The notes: generated by a model from the letters alone, not told the origin. A DNA stretch of 64,000 bases from Pseudanabaena sp. Chao 1811 (GCF_027942295.1 NZ_CP101416.1:1116001-1180000), one strand, 5' to 3'. Shown: positions 1 to 11,162, numbered from the stretch's first letter. Numbers and translations: made by a program.

Positions 1-2285
1 TGGGCTTTGAGAAAGCGAAGGCTGCCATCGGGTAAGACAACTCGAAATTCAGAGTTATATTCTTTTTCACCCGCTAAGGCTTGCCGCGAATCCTCTAAGG
101 CGATTGGGATATCTTCAGGATACATACCATTGAGCCATGCGTCTGCACCTGAAAAGTCCTTAGGATCAATCCCATATAGTTCGCACATGCGAGCATCCCA
201 AACGAGATTATTATGGATGACATCCCATTCCCAAATCCCCATTTGGGCTGATTGAATTGCCAACTCCAAGCGAGCAGATAAATTTTGAAGTTGAATTTCT
301 GTTTGCTTGCGATCGCTAATATCTTGAATCTGCGCTACTAGGTAGAGTAGGCGTGCATGGGCATCCCTTACTATTGAGATACTGACAAATCCCCAAACGA
401 CCCGTCCTTGCTTAGTGTAATATCGCTTTTCAAAGGAAGCATTCTCAATTTCACCTGCAATTAATTTTCTTGCCAGTTCTACACTTTTGGGTAAGTCGTC
501 AGGATGGGTTACATTCTGAAATGACAATTGCAGCAGTTCAGTTTCGCTGTACCCCAAAAAATTACAAATTGCGGCATTGACTTTGAGAAATTTCCCTTCA
601 GCAGATGCTAAGGACATCCCAATAGCTGTACTGTCAAAGGCACTACGGAACATCTCTTCACTTAATCGAAGGGCTTCCTCAGAATTTTTGCGATCGCTAA
701 TATCTGTCAAAACACCTTGATAACCAATCACGATCCCTTCAGAATCAAAAATGGATGTAGTATTGACTTTTACCCATATATAGGAACCATTTTGATGAAG
801 ATGACGAAACTCAGCTTTATTTGATTTCTGGCCAGTTCTAGCATTTTGGATATACTCATCTAGCGATGGAAGATCCTCTGAATGTACAAGCCCAACCATT
901 GACTTCCCAATCCATTCACTAGGATCCAAACCAAAGATTTCTTTGAATTGTGGCGATAGATAAGTAAATACGCCATCTTGATCCGCAGACCAAATTAAGT
1001 CATTTGCCCCCTCCACCAAGCGCCGAAATTTTGCTTCACTCTTAGCTAGCTCGGACTCCATCTGTTTGCGATCGCTAATATCCCTAAAAATTGCTTGCAC
1101 TACTCGCTCATCTTCTAGATCAATGGTTCTAGCTGTGATATCGACAGGAATTAGACTGCCATCTTTCCGAACTACTAGAGTTTCGAGACTAGTTGCTAGG
1201 TCATTTTGGGCAATTTGCGTAAAATGTTCTCTTACAGATTCGATAAATTCAGGTGGATGAATCAGGGACATATGCAGATTTTTGATTTCCTCACGGCTGT
1301 AGCCTAAGAGAATCTCTGCCTGTTGATTTGCGGTAATGCCATAACCTTGAATATCCGATAAAAAAATTGCATCACTAGCACCATCCATCAGAGCACGGTA
1401 GCGTTGTTCACTTTTTTGGAGAGCAATCTCAGCCTGTTTGCGCGATGTGATATCTGTTAATGTGCCAACATAGCCAACTACAGTATTATCAGTATCAATT
1501 TCCTGCACAACTTGCACATAAAACCAGTTAGAACTGCCGTCTGGTCGTAGATGTCTCCCCTCACTATGCACAATTACGCGATCATTGAGATTAGATCGAG
1601 CATAGTCTTGACTCCATTGAGCAAGTAAAGCATCACGATCATCAGGATGCAAAGAGTCCATCCATCCATGCCCTAAAGCGGATTCTTTGGGGCGACCAGT
1701 CATTTCACTCCAACGATCATTGACATAGGTACAGTGAAACATTTCATCAAATTTAAAAATAGCAATTGGAGCAGCAGCAGCTAAGGTTGAGGACTGGAGA
1801 TCACTTGCCTGTCTAGATAATGCTATCTTGCTAATCTCCCTACAATCAAAAAAGCTCTGGGCTAGGACATCGGTGAGTCGATTTTTGTCTAACATTCCCA
1901 CCACGCGATCGCCATCTAGTACAGGTAAATGCTGAATGTGATGCTGCTGAAATAACAGGATTACAGATTGCAAATCATCTAATTTCTCTTCTGAGATGGT
2001 AATGACTGGCTGACTCATCACCGTCAGCACTGATATTTGATCTAAGGAAATACCCTGAAGACTGACGTGAATAATATCTCGTTCAGTCACAATCCCCATC
2101 AAGTCCTGACGAGTGAGGTCAGCGCATTCTGACTCACTACGCTGCACCACCAATACACAACTTTCCCCCATTTCCCCCATCATGGTGATCGCAGCTTTCA
2201 CAGACTGCTCGGATGTAATCGTCAAGAAATTACGGGCGATCGCAGACTGTAAATCTTGGGGGGGTAAGTGACTTACATTGCTCAT
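1..2285 (-). CDS. CBS-pair / multi-PAS sensor protein (3' end outside window)
   Basis: The reading frame is open from an ATG at 2285 to the window edge, about 761 codons without a stop, so the C-terminal output domain is not visible. Residues ~10-140 form a CBS pair (a GIVTERDII motif, then a second CBS ending in HLPVLDGDRVVGMLD). Five PAS/PAC units follow at roughly 150-280, 280-405, 405-530, 530-655 and 655 to the edge. Each unit ends in a PAC-type sequence (DITSRKQ, DISDRKQ) and starts with a short helical linker. This is a soluble sensor: no membrane segment is seen. In cyanobacteria such CBS-PAS proteins usually end in a histidine kinase or GGDEF/EAL module, but which one applies here cannot be told. 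It is transcribed away from thiC, with ~360 bp of repeat-bearing spacer between them. Confidence 0.85.
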   Translation of the reverse strand, partial: MSNVSHLPPQDLQSAIARNFLTITSEQSVKAAITMMGEMGESCVLVVQRSESECADLTRQDLMGIVTERDIIHVSLQGISLDQISVLTVMSQPVITISEEKLDDLQSVILLFQQHHIQHLPVLDGDRVVGMLDKNRLTDVLAQSFFDCREISKIALSRQASDLQSSTLAAAAPIAIFKFDEMFHCTYVNDRWSEMTGRPKESALGHGWMDSLHPDDRDALLAQWSQDYARSNLNDRVIVHSEGRHLRPDGSSNWFYVQVVQEIDTDNTVVGYVGTLTDITSRKQAEIALQKSEQRYRALMDGASDAIFLSDIQGYGITANQQAEILLGYSREEIKNLHMSLIHPPEFIESVREHFTQIAQNDLATSLETLVVRKDGSLIPVDITARTIDLEDERVVQAIFRDISDRKQMESELAKSEAKFRRLVEGANDLIWSADQDGVFTYLSPQFKEIFGLDPSEWIGKSMVGLVHSEDLPSLDEYIQNARTGQKSNKAEFRHLHQNGSYIWVKVNTTSIFDSEGIVIGYQGVLTDISDRKNSEEALRLSEEMFRSAFDSTAIGMSLASAEGKFLKVNAAICNFLGYSETELLQLSFQNVTHPDDLPKSVELARKLIAGEIENASFEKRYYTKQGRVVWGFVSISIVRDAHARLLYLVAQIQDISDRKQTEIQLQNLSARLELAIQSAQMGIWEWDVIHNNLVWDARMCELYGIDPKDFSGADAWLNGMYPEDIPIALEDSRQALAGEKEYNSEFRVVLPDGSLRFLKA

Positions 2286-2384
2286 AACAAACACCTTGCT
2301 CTGATCTAACAATACGGGCGATCGCTACATCTATCTAATTATTTCATTAATCCCAAAGCTATAGTAGTTTCTAATTATTAAGAA

Positions 2385-2484
2385 CTATAGCAGTCCTAAA
2401 TCATTTGTAGATTTTTAGGTTTGAGGAAGCGCACCCCAAAGCCCAAAGGGGTGCGCTTCCTCAAACTATTTAGGATTGCTGTAC
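2385..2484. repeat. Palindromic repeat family A, copy 1
   Basis: The ends are inverted copies of a TATAGCAATCCTAAAT-like motif (left AGCAGTCCTAAAT, right ATTTAGGATTGCT). They enclose a strong hairpin with arms GTTTGAGGAAGCGCACCCC and its complement. The same end motif and GCGCACCCC hairpin recur near 15298, 34735 and, degenerate, 49961. Confidence 0.75.
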
Positions 2485-2598
2485 AAGATTTTTGTTAAAA
2501 ACACGGCTTAGCAATACCCCCAACAAAAATTTTGTTTCTGATATTTATATTAAAATGCCCTAAAGCAATAGACAAAAGCGGAGCTTATCAAGTCAATC

Positions 2599-2640
2599 AA
2601 TTCCTCTAAGAACTTACTAAGTAAGTTCTTAGAGGAATTC
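2599..2640 (-). terminator. Perfect palindrome downstream of thiC
   Basis: An inverted repeat with arms of about 19 bp (AATTCCTCTAAGAACTTAC and complement) and a TAA tip lies immediately after the thiC stop. It is a probable bidirectional intrinsic terminator or a member of the palindrome class common in this window. Confidence 0.6.
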
Positions 2641-2646
2641 ATATTT

Positions 2647-4130
<1,484 letters not shown>

Positions 4131-4227
4131 TCTTGAGATCATAGCACTGTAAAGCTAGTGCTTATAGGTAGAGATAAGCTGGGCTATAAAATTTAACTAT
4201 TTACAACGATTTATGCTCAAAACCAAA

Positions 4228-4275
4228 CCAATAAATTTTTAAAGTGTTGCAAAGCAACACTTTAAAAATTTATTC
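4228..4275. terminator. Long AT-rich palindrome with GC-AAA-GC tip
   Basis: Arms ATAAATTTTTAAAGTGTTGC and complement with tip AAA lie just past the stop of the minus-strand Uma2 gene. The sequence is nearly the same as the palindrome at 27893-27953, so this is both a terminator candidate and a dispersed repeat. Confidence 0.65.
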
Positions 4276-4849
4276 AAGTGAAATCAATATTGTCGTAAAG
4301 ATCGGCTATTTGGATTTGCACATCTGCAAACTTCAGAGAAATCGTCACGGTCGGGTCATCATATTCTGAAAATAACCATTGATTGACCGCAGTTTTGACA
4401 TGATGCTCCACATGAACACGATACTGATCGATTAATAAATATTCCTGAAAAGTATTAATAGTTCGGTAAGAGGCAAATTTTTCACTACGATCATAGTTTT
4501 GGGTGGATTTAGATAGCACTTCCGCAATGAAACAAGGATTGGTAATCGTATCCTTACGACCATCCTGCATTTCCAAAGGTTTAGGCGCAACCATCACATC
4601 AGGGTAGGTATGCATCTTGAGGTCAGGAATCCAAAGTCGCTGATCGGCAGAAAATAAACGAAAAGGCTTACCGCGTAGGGCAATTTTGATGATTGACAAT
4701 AAATTGACCGCGATTTCAGTATGGTTTGGTGTACCACCAGTCATGGGAATAATTTCTCCATTACGGTATTCGTTGCGAATGTCTGAAGCTATTTCTAGCT
4801 CTAGGTATTCGTCAACGGTGTAAGTTTTCTTGGCGAGTTGAGTAACCAT
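4274..4849 (-). CDS. Uma2 family (DUF820) putative endonuclease
   Basis: 191 aa, the usual Uma2 length. The family has a PD-(D/E)XK restriction-nuclease-like fold. Visible landmarks are YLELEIASDIRNEYRNGEI near the N-terminus, TYPDVMV (the catalytic Asp) and CFIAEVLSKST (the E-x-x-S/T variant of the E-x-K strand). Function is unproven; the family is greatly expanded in cyanobacteria. It lies 6 bp downstream of the secreted orphan and in the same direction as another Uma2 gene at 5385. Confidence 0.85.
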   Translation of the reverse strand: MVTQLAKKTYTVDEYLELEIASDIRNEYRNGEIIPMTGGTPNHTEIAVNLLSIIKIALRGKPFRLFSADQRLWIPDLKMHTYPDVMVAPKPLEMQDGRKDTITNPCFIAEVLSKSTQNYDRSEKFASYRTINTFQEYLLIDQYRVHVEHHVKTAVNQWLFSEYDDPTVTISLKFADVQIQIADLYDNIDFT

Positions 4850-4855
4850 AATGTT

Positions 4856-5323
4856 TTAACGCCGATCGCGTCCTGATAATATTCTTTTAAAGTAAGGCTG
4901 GTTGGAGGTAAGACATTCTTGCAATTCGGGCGATCGCTCTGTGCCCACATCCCGTTCACGTTTGTACACCAATCCACGCACAAAGCCCCCCACTAAATTT
5001 CCAAAGATAATCTGATCAGGTTTGAAAGCATATTGCTGAATAGATAAATCATCGGCTTCATGCAATCTATAAACTTCATAATCAAGCCCTGTCATATAAC
5101 GAGGAATCTTGAGATGGAGAGAGGCAATCATTGTGCCATTAGATGAGGAGCCACTATAACAATAGCGATCGCCTGTGGGATTAGACTGTTTAAAAATACT
5201 GATATAGCGTGAACCACCGCCCCAATAGCTACCGTCTTCGAGAGCTTGGGCGGATTTTACTGCAACAAGGTTAGGACTAAAGCTAATGGCGATCGCAGCT
5301 ATACCGTACAAAACTTTTTTCAT
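4856..5323 (-). CDS. Secreted hypothetical protein
   Basis: 155 aa with an N-terminal signal peptide: two lysines, a hydrophobic stretch to about residue 22, then an AQA-like cleavage region near residues 25-28. The mature part is small, rich in Tyr and Ser, and contains two cysteines (RYCYSG and QECLTS) that could form a disulphide. No family is recognised. It sits between two Uma2 genes on the same strand. Function unknown; export to the periplasm or thylakoid lumen is inferred. Confidence 0.65.
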   Translation of the reverse strand: MKKVLYGIAAIAISFSPNLVAVKSAQALEDGSYWGGGSRYISIFKQSNPTGDRYCYSGSSSNGTMIASLHLKIPRYMTGLDYEVYRLHEADDLSIQQYAFKPDQIIFGNLVGGFVRGLVYKRERDVGTERSPELQECLTSNQPYFKRILSGRDRR

Positions 5324-5355
5324 GTTTTTTATCTAGAGCGCTATTCAAATAAACA

Positions 5356-5384
5356 TCTACAGGCGGCGCGAAGCGTCGCCTGTA
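5356..5384. terminator. GC-rich hairpin with GC-GAA-GC tip
   Basis: Arms ACAGGCGGCGC and GCGTCGCCTGT surround a GAA triloop, between two minus-strand genes. A near-identical hairpin is at 49919-49944. It is a probable terminator of the Uma2 gene at 5385. Confidence 0.6.
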
Positions 5385-6011
5385 CTATTCAAAAATCTGG
5401 GATATTAGACAGGAAAACTCTGGCAAAAGTGGCGATGTCAGGGTATCAGTTGTAAATAAAGTCATCGCTAGTCTGAGAATGCCATTTTCGCGCCGATAAA
5501 CTTGAATTTGTTTCGCTCGCCAATCCGCAATCCAATATTCCAATACTCCCCTTGATGAATAAAGTTTAAGTTTTACTTCGCGATCGCGCTTTTCGTTATC
5601 AGTTCCCGCAGATAGCACCTCGATCACCAGCTCAGGCGCACCGCGAAAATGCCCCGTATCATCAATTAAAGCTGCATATTTCTCCTTACTCATCCAGACC
5701 ACATCGGGAATGACATCATCATTGTCACCAAAGATCAATCCTGCTCCAATTACCGCGTATCCTAACCCCGATACTTTTGACCAAGCTTTAAGCTCATAAT
5801 GAAAATTGCCACAGGTATCTTGATGTTTATTATGAGGCGCTCTAGTCACGTAAAGTTCTCCATTAATAATTTCATAACGGTTGCCATTGTCGGGCATGAG
5901 TTCTAGGTCAGCGCTAGTCCAAAGAAGTTGCCCTTCTGTAGTGGAGATTGATGCTTCTGTGACAAGGGGATTGTTAGTGGTTTCAGGTATAGCAACGATC
6001 GCTTGAGTCAT
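5385..6011 (-). CDS. Uma2 family (DUF820) putative endonuclease
   Basis: 208 aa. The Uma2 fold landmarks are present: DLELMPDNGNRYEIINGELYV at the start of the domain, DVIPDVVWM (active-site Asp strand) and PELVIEVLSAGTDNEKRDREVK (Glu strand and following helix), then EYWIADW. It resembles the 4274 gene only at family level, so it is not a recent duplicate. It diverges from cobU with ~50 bp between starts. Biological role unknown. Confidence 0.87.
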   Translation of the reverse strand: MTQAIVAIPETTNNPLVTEASISTTEGQLLWTSADLELMPDNGNRYEIINGELYVTRAPHNKHQDTCGNFHYELKAWSKVSGLGYAVIGAGLIFGDNDDVIPDVVWMSKEKYAALIDDTGHFRGAPELVIEVLSAGTDNEKRDREVKLKLYSSRGVLEYWIADWRAKQIQVYRRENGILRLAMTLFTTDTLTSPLLPEFSCLISQIFE

Positions 6012-6064
6012 AATGCAGTCCTACGATGAGCGCGATATCGTAATAGTATAGCAACGGGCAATTG

Positions 6065-6613
6065 ATGGTAACAAGGATGATTACTCTAGTAACGGGCGCA
6101 ACTCGCTCAGGTAAAAGTGAATGGGCAGAACATTTGGCTAGGCGATCGCAAGAAAATGTAATTTATATCGCCACAGCGACTCGTTATCAAGATGATGCGG
6201 AATGGGAAGCAAGATTACAAAAACATAGCGATCGCCGTCCTGAAGATTGGCAAGTTCTAGAAGTTCCCATAGAATTAGCTCAAACTATTTTAGAACTCGC
6301 TAGTAATTCTTCCAATTATATTCTGGTGGATTCACTCGGAACTTGGCTAGCCAATCTTTTAGAAGAAAGTGAAGAGTCTTGGATAAAGATTGAGAATGAA
6401 TTATTAGAAGCGATCAAAGTATGTAAAGTCGATATTACGTTCGTATCTGAAGAAGTTGGCTGGGGAATTGTTCCAGAATATAAGTTAGGGAGAATGTTTC
6501 GCGATCGCCTCGGTGGTCTCAGTCGCAAAATTGGGGCGATCTCTGATGCTGTTTATCTAGTCACAGGTGGTTATGCAGTTAATCTCACGCAAATTGGCGA
6601 AAGATTATCATAA
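6065..6613 (+). CDS. cobU: Bifunctional adenosylcobinamide kinase / guanylyltransferase CobU
   Basis: CobU phosphorylates adenosylcobinamide and then attaches GMP, the step before cobalamin nucleotide-loop assembly. The P-loop GATRSGKS starts near residue 12, and the C-terminal EEVGWGIVP and RDRLGGLSRKIGAISD motifs are typical. The product is about 180 aa, full length. The start is uncertain: an in-frame TTG at 6062, ATG at 6065 and ATG at 6077 all precede ITLVTGA; most family members begin as the 6077 ATG would. It stands alone, without other cob genes or a visible cobalamin riboswitch. Confidence 0.93.
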   Translation: MVTRMITLVTGATRSGKSEWAEHLARRSQENVIYIATATRYQDDAEWEARLQKHSDRRPEDWQVLEVPIELAQTILELASNSSNYILVDSLGTWLANLLEESEESWIKIENELLEAIKVCKVDITFVSEEVGWGIVPEYKLGRMFRDRLGGLSRKIGAISDAVYLVTGGYAVNLTQIGERLS

Positions 6614-6638
6614 TTTTGGGTTTGCATAAAAGATATCT

Positions 6639-7580
6639 ATGAAACTTTTTGATGATTTACCAGATTTATTCTATTTTGGTTTTTACTGCCCAAAACATAA
6701 TGAAAATTTTAATGAATACAGCCAAACCATTTTAGAATTAAAAGATGAAAAAGAGAATGCAATTAATTTTTTCCTTAAAGAATTTAGGAAATTTTTAGGT
6801 AGTGAAGATATAGTTATTGTTACCGTTCCGCCTCATAATTCTTCTAATCCATATTCAGGAATTCGTAAGTTAGCTAAGCAAATAGTTCTATTATACCCAA
6901 ACTTACTTGATGCAGTCTGTTGTCTTGAACGCTTTAGAGATTCTATTCGTAATCGAACTATAGAAGATCATTTAAAATCTATTAGAGTATCCAATCAATC
7001 ATTAATCAAAGAGAAAAAAGTGATATTAATAGATGATGTGTTGACTACAGGTGCTTCGATTCAAGCTTGTAGTAGACTGTTGCTTAAAGCAGGAGTAAAG
7101 TCAATCAAAGTAATTGTTTTGGGAAAGACAATGAGGAATATTGAAGATGCCCATTATTTTATTGAACAAAATAAAGATGAATATATACAAGAAACTATAC
7201 ATGAGCTCAATTTAAATCATAGTTTGGCAATGCAATCCTATGAAATGCAACAAGACTTTTTAAAAGAAGAGGAAATTAACGAACATATATCAGTAGATGA
7301 ATGGTCTAATGAGCAGCATGACTATTGTGATACTGATGATGAGCATTATGATATAGATGAAGAGGCTCAGCAAAAACATGAAGCAATTGATGAAAAATAT
7401 GATGAATTATTAATTGAAATATTTATGAAGGAACAAGAAGAATATTCATATTTTGAAAATTCAATGGTTGCATTAGATAATGATTTTCAATACTACATAG
7501 ATGAAGCTCATCAAGTCTTAGATGGTCATAAGTGTTTTAGTATTGATAATCCTTTTGTTTTACATTTCAAGGATTGGTGA
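6639..7580 (+). CDS. Phosphoribosyltransferase-like protein with acidic C-terminal tail
   Basis: 313 aa. Residues ~45-175 resemble a ComF-type phosphoribosyltransferase: VTVPPHNSSNPYSGI is followed by the PRPP-binding loop VILIDDVLTTGAS. The N-terminus has FYCPKHNENFNEYS, which lacks the zinc-finger cysteines of true ComF. After residue ~190 the chain becomes strongly acidic (Asp/Glu runs such as CDTDDEHYDIDEE), with no recognised domain. The gene is much more AT-rich than cobU 25 bp upstream, which suggests acquisition. The substrate is unknown; a role in DNA uptake or nucleotide salvage would be speculation. Confidence 0.7.
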   Translation: MKLFDDLPDLFYFGFYCPKHNENFNEYSQTILELKDEKENAINFFLKEFRKFLGSEDIVIVTVPPHNSSNPYSGIRKLAKQIVLLYPNLLDAVCCLERFRDSIRNRTIEDHLKSIRVSNQSLIKEKKVILIDDVLTTGASIQACSRLLLKAGVKSIKVIVLGKTMRNIEDAHYFIEQNKDEYIQETIHELNLNHSLAMQSYEMQQDFLKEEEINEHISVDEWSNEQHDYCDTDDEHYDIDEEAQQKHEAIDEKYDELLIEIFMKEQEEYSYFENSMVALDNDFQYYIDEAHQVLDGHKCFSIDNPFVLHFKDW

Positions 7581-7618
7581 TAATCGCGATCGACTCAATC
7601 ATCCATCTGCCTTAGGTT

Positions 7619-8053
7619 TTACTGTAGGCGATCGCGTGGAAAAAGAATTGTAAAACCCTCTTGAGTAAAATGATGATCGTGAGTCAATATTTGACTAATA
7701 TCCATTTGTTTCATCGTTACCATTGAGATACAATCCGTAAGACTATAACCCTTATCTAACCGTTGCTCATATAGCTTCAATCCACCTAAAAAAGTTTCAT
7801 GAGATTGAGCTAATACCATCACCTTTTCTGAATCTGCGCTGAGAAGTTGCCGAACTGTATTTACTGTTCGTTCGCGCAATCTCACACCACCATCAGACAA
7901 AAAGTTAAGAACTTCACTAAGTACTTCATCAGTTGTAATGATTTTCGTCTTACCAAGCTTAGCCGTAATAGCGATCGCTTGACTGTGAAAAGCATCGCGA
8001 GGACTGAGTAATGCCACCCAATAAAAAGTGTCAGCAAAAATCATCTCAGTCAT
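7619..8053 (-). CDS. PIN-domain ribonuclease toxin
   Basis: 144 aa, a VapC-like PIN fold. Acidic active-site residues are visible: Asp8 in MIFADTFYW, Glu43/Glu47 in TTDEVLSEVLNF, Asp in YSLTDCISM and Asp in ILTHDHHF. It is expected to cleave RNA when freed from its antitoxin. Its ATG overlaps the TGA of the upstream antitoxin by 4 bp (ATGA), the usual translational coupling of such modules. Confidence 0.88.
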   Translation of the reverse strand: MTEMIFADTFYWVALLSPRDAFHSQAIAITAKLGKTKIITTDEVLSEVLNFLSDGGVRLRERTVNTVRQLLSADSEKVMVLAQSHETFLGGLKLYEQRLDKGYSLTDCISMVTMKQMDISQILTHDHHFTQEGFTILFPRDRLQ

Positions 8054-8343
8054 ACTTGATTATTGTAGAGATAGCGATCATGATTTTCTGCACCATCTGT
8101 CGGCAAACGTTCCAAATCCTCACTAGATAAACCATCAGCAAAAGACGATGCAATCCCTAGTAAAAAGGAACTTGTATCTTCTTGTGCTTCCATATCCTTT
8201 TTAGAACTTAGAATTGATTGTTGATTTGTGTCTAGCCGCCATTCCAAAAAACTAACAAAATCTAAAACCTCTTGTAAAATAGGTTCAGATAAAATTTCTA
8301 ATTGCTCTAGCTTACCTAAAATAAGTTCCTTTACAGCGCTCAT
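8050..8343 (-). CDS. DUF2281-type antitoxin
   Basis: 97 aa, short and acidic. The N-terminal part (KELILGKLEQLEILSEPILQ followed by EVLDFVSFLEWRL) matches DUF2281-like antitoxins that precede PIN toxins in cyanobacteria. The C-terminal half (ASSFADGLSSEDLERLPTDG) is the likely toxin-neutralising tail. It is the first gene of the pair, followed by the PIN toxin with a 4-bp overlap. Confidence 0.8.
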   Translation of the reverse strand: MSAVKELILGKLEQLEILSEPILQEVLDFVSFLEWRLDTNQQSILSSKKDMEAQEDTSSFLLGIASSFADGLSSEDLERLPTDGAENHDRYLYNNQV

Positions 8344-8405
8344 ATGTCAAGACCTATATCAACATACTCTTAATTTTACTTGCCTTGCATAAAAATAGTG
8401 AATTG

Positions 8406-9920
8406 CTATACAAGCCCTAAAGATGATGCAACCAAATGTCCACAAGCAAAGCCTGAAAATGCTACAGCATTTAACCCCTGTCCGGGGAAAGTGCTATCAC
8501 CGACACAATATAAATCAGGAATAGAAGTGCGATTAAAAGGCATTCCCAATAGTCCTAAAGGTTTACCCGCAGGAATTGGCCCATAGGTTCCATCGGCACG
8601 ACCGAGGAAGCGGCGATGACTGCGGGGTGTGCCGACTTCTTGATAGTCGAGACAGTCTTCTAGTTTCGGGAAAATGGCTAATAGGCGATCGCATAGTTTT
8701 CTCGCTGCCTCATTTTTCTTCGCTTCATATTCCGAAGGCGATAAACCTTCCCATTCACTCATCCAGCTAGGCGTAAAGGTATGCACAATGTGATGACCTT
8801 CAGGGGCAAGGGAGCGATCAAGTAATGTGGGAATCGACACAAAAATCGTGCCTTGTTCTTTCTGCATATCGGTCCAATCTTCCAGCAAGATATGGTGACA
8901 AGCTGCATCATCGGGAATAGCGGAAGCTTCAACACCCAGATGTAAGCTCAAGAAACTGGGGGATTTTTGATAGCGCGATTGCCATCCTTTTTCACCACTT
9001 GGCAAAGGTTCATCCTTGAGCAAGTTCCCAAAGGTATCCCAGCGAGTGGCATTAGAAACAACCTTCTTCGCATAGAGAGTTTCACCACTCGCCAGCTTTA
9101 CACCGATTGCCCCTTTACCCGACTTTGCTTTGGGAATAATCTGGGTCACTCTTGCCCCATAGCGAATCTCACCACCCGCTTTGTCCAAACCTTCCGCTAA
9201 TTTTTCAGCAATCTTGCCCACACCACCAACGGGATAGTTAATGCCCCCGTAATGGCGATCGCTAAACACCATCCCTGCATTAATCGCTGGCGTGCGATCG
9301 GCGGGAACCACTGACCAGCAGTAGCATTCCATATCGATGAATTGTAACAACTCAGGATTGCGAATATATTTCTTGGCAATATCACCTGCATTTTGGGGCA
9401 AATAGGCAGCTAAGCCTAAGCAAGCAAAGGGATTCTGGAAAAATACCCGCATCAAGTAGCGCCATTCCTCAAGGGACAGCAACTCGATCGCATTTAAGCA
9501 ATTAAAAATCTTCCAACATTCATCGTAAAACTTACGAATTCCCTCACGCTCATGGGGAAAGCGATCGCCTAATTCTTTAATAAACTGCTCATAATCACGA
9601 TGCACCTCGATTTCCAGCTTATTCGGCAAATGGTAATGGATCTGCACAGGATCGGGAATCGTCTCCATTTTCATATTCACCGCCGCCAATGCACGGGTGA
9701 GGAGATTAGTCGTGCCGCGATCGCCAAAACCAAAGATCATCGATGCGCCCACATCAAAACGGTAGCCATTGCGCTCAAAATAGCCGCCACTACCTCCTGC
9801 AATCAAGTAGCGCTCTAGGACAATTACACTTGCCCCCTTAGCTGCCAATTGTGTTGCGGTGACTAAGCCACCAATTCCTGAGCCAATTACAATTACATCC
9901 GCATCGAGTGTTTGCGCCAT
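8406..9920 (-). CDS. crtH: Carotene (prolycopene) cis-trans isomerase CrtH
   Basis: CrtH (plant CRTISO) converts poly-cis lycopene to all-trans lycopene in carotenoid synthesis, using reduced FAD. The 504-aa product starts with the dinucleotide-binding motif [18 protein letters not shown] and [12 protein letters not shown]. The family-typical [18 protein letters not shown] and C-terminal [17 protein letters not shown] are present. An ATG at 9920 is chosen over the adjoining GTG at 9923. Its upstream neighbour accA is divergent, with ~120 bp between them. Confidence 0.95.
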   Translation of the reverse strand: MAQTLDADVIVIGSGIGGLVTATQLAAKGASVIVLERYLIAGGSGGYFERNGYRFDVGASMIFGFGDRGTTNLLTRALAAVNMKMETIPDPVQIHYHLPNKLEIEVHRDYEQFIKELGDRFPHEREGIRKFYDECWKIFNCLNAIELLSLEEWRYLMRVFFQNPFACLGLAAYLPQNAGDIAKKYIRNPELLQFIDMECYCWSVVPADRTPAINAGMVFSDRHYGGINYPVGGVGKIAEKLAEGLDKAGGEIRYGARVTQIIPKAKSGKGAIGVKLASGETLYAKKVVSNATRWDTFGNLLKDEPLPSGEKGWQSRYQKSPSFLSLHLGVEASAIPDDAACHHILLEDWTDMQKEQGTIFVSIPTLLDRSLAPEGHHIVHTFTPSWMSEWEGLSPSEYEAKKNEAARKLCDRLLAIFPKLEDCLDYQEVGTPRSHRRFLGRADGTYGPIPAGKPLGLLGMPFNRTSIPDLYCVGDSTFPGQGLNAVAFSGFACGHLVASSLGLV

Positions 9921-10038
9921 CACATTTCTTGATCAAAATCTCTACTTACTATAACGCTCCTGTGCCTAACCCATATCGCCATAACTAGCCCTTTGTCTGC
10001 TAATCTGAGAATTGGTATCTACTATACAAAATTGCATC

Positions 10039-11004
10039 ATGGCCGATCGCCAAATCCTGCTTGACTTTGAAAAGCCCATCGTTGAACTAGAAAACCGTAT
10101 CGCCCAAATTCGCGAACTCGCGAGTGACAACGATGTCGATATGGTTCAGCAGATCCACCTTTTAGAGCAACGAGCCGAGCTTTTGCGGCGAGAAATTTTT
10201 TCGGGTTTAGGTGCGATGCAAAGGATGCAGATCGCAAGGCATCCCCGTCGCCCTAGTACCCTTGACTATGTGCAAGCCATTACCGATGAGTGGATGGAGC
10301 TGCATGGCGATCGCCGAGGTAATGATGATCCAGCATTGGTTGGTGGTCTGGCGCGAATTAGCGATCGCCCTGTGGTTATTTTGGGGCATCAGAAGGGACG
10401 CGATACCAAAGACAACATGACCCGCAACTTCGGCATGGCATCTCCGGGGGGATATCGCAAGGCAGCAAGATTAATGGATCATGCTAATCGCTTTAAATTG
10501 CCGATTATTACCCTGATTGATACCCCTGGGGCATATCCGGGAGTGTCGGCAGAGGAACAGGGACAAGGTGAGGCGATCGCCGCAAATTTACGACAGATGT
10601 TTGGATTAAGAGTGCCGATTATCTGTACCGTCATTGGTGAGGGTGGCTCGGGTGGAGCCTTGGGAATCGGCATTGGTGATCACATTATGATGTTTGAAAA
10701 CTCGGTCTATACGGTAGCGACCCCAGAAGCCTGTGCCGCTATTTTATGGCGCGACTCGGCAAAGGCGGGTAAAGCGGCGGAAGCTTTGAAAATTACGGCT
10801 CCTGACTTGAAACGTTTGGGCATCGTCGATTATGTCATTGATGAGCCTCTGGGTGGGGCGCATCGTCTACCCCTACAGGCGGCAGAAAATTTGAAATCGG
10901 CTCTAGTCGAAAATCTTGATCGCTTAAGTAAATTAAATCCAGAGGATTTACAAGAGCTACGGTATCAAAAATTCCGCAAGATGGGCGTATTCCTCGAATC
11001 TTGA
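10039..11004 (+). CDS. accA: Acetyl-CoA carboxylase carboxyltransferase subunit alpha
   Basis: AccA pairs with AccD to transfer the carboxyl group from biotin to acetyl-CoA, giving malonyl-CoA for fatty acid synthesis. 321 aa from ATG 10039 ([13 protein letters not shown]). An in-frame TTG at 10012 exists but the added residues do not look like the family. The motifs [14 protein letters not shown]-like, [21 protein letters not shown] and [12 protein letters not shown] are present, and the length is normal. It is a single gene, with no accD nearby. Confidence 0.96.
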   Translation: MADRQILLDFEKPIVELENRIAQIRELASDNDVDMVQQIHLLEQRAELLRREIFSGLGAMQRMQIARHPRRPSTLDYVQAITDEWMELHGDRRGNDDPALVGGLARISDRPVVILGHQKGRDTKDNMTRNFGMASPGGYRKAARLMDHANRFKLPIITLIDTPGAYPGVSAEEQGQGEAIAANLRQMFGLRVPIICTVIGEGGSGGALGIGIGDHIMMFENSVYTVATPEACAAILWRDSAKAGKAAEALKITAPDLKRLGIVDYVIDEPLGGAHRLPLQAAENLKSALVENLDRLSKLNPEDLQELRYQKFRKMGVFLES

Positions 11005-11162
11005 TATTCCAAACCGCTCTAGAAGTGCAGTGTTTCCTAAAACTCACAATTTAGGGCTCTACTTCTTTGCAACTGCCTCCAACCTCAAGGAGGCATTAAG
11101 CCGCTTTACCTGTCTAGGTTTGCTAAACTGATTGCTAAGCGCTCAGTACAAGCTAAATTCTC

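Larger units (their letters stand above)
2286..2646. other. Intergenic spacer with two palindromes
   Basis: No coding sequence was seen. The spacer holds a repeat-family palindrome (2385-2484) and the likely thiC terminator (2599-2640), plus the presumed promoter of the CBS/PAS gene, for which no clear boxes can be assigned. Confidence 0.6.

Noticed and set aside
6012-6064. Possible cobalamin riboswitch upstream of cobU
   Set aside because: Only ~50 bp separate it from the divergent Uma2 start and no B12 box is present.
8380-8586. Plus-strand frame opposite the end of crtH
   Set aside because: It is antisense to conserved crtH codons, has no ribosome binding site and no family resemblance.
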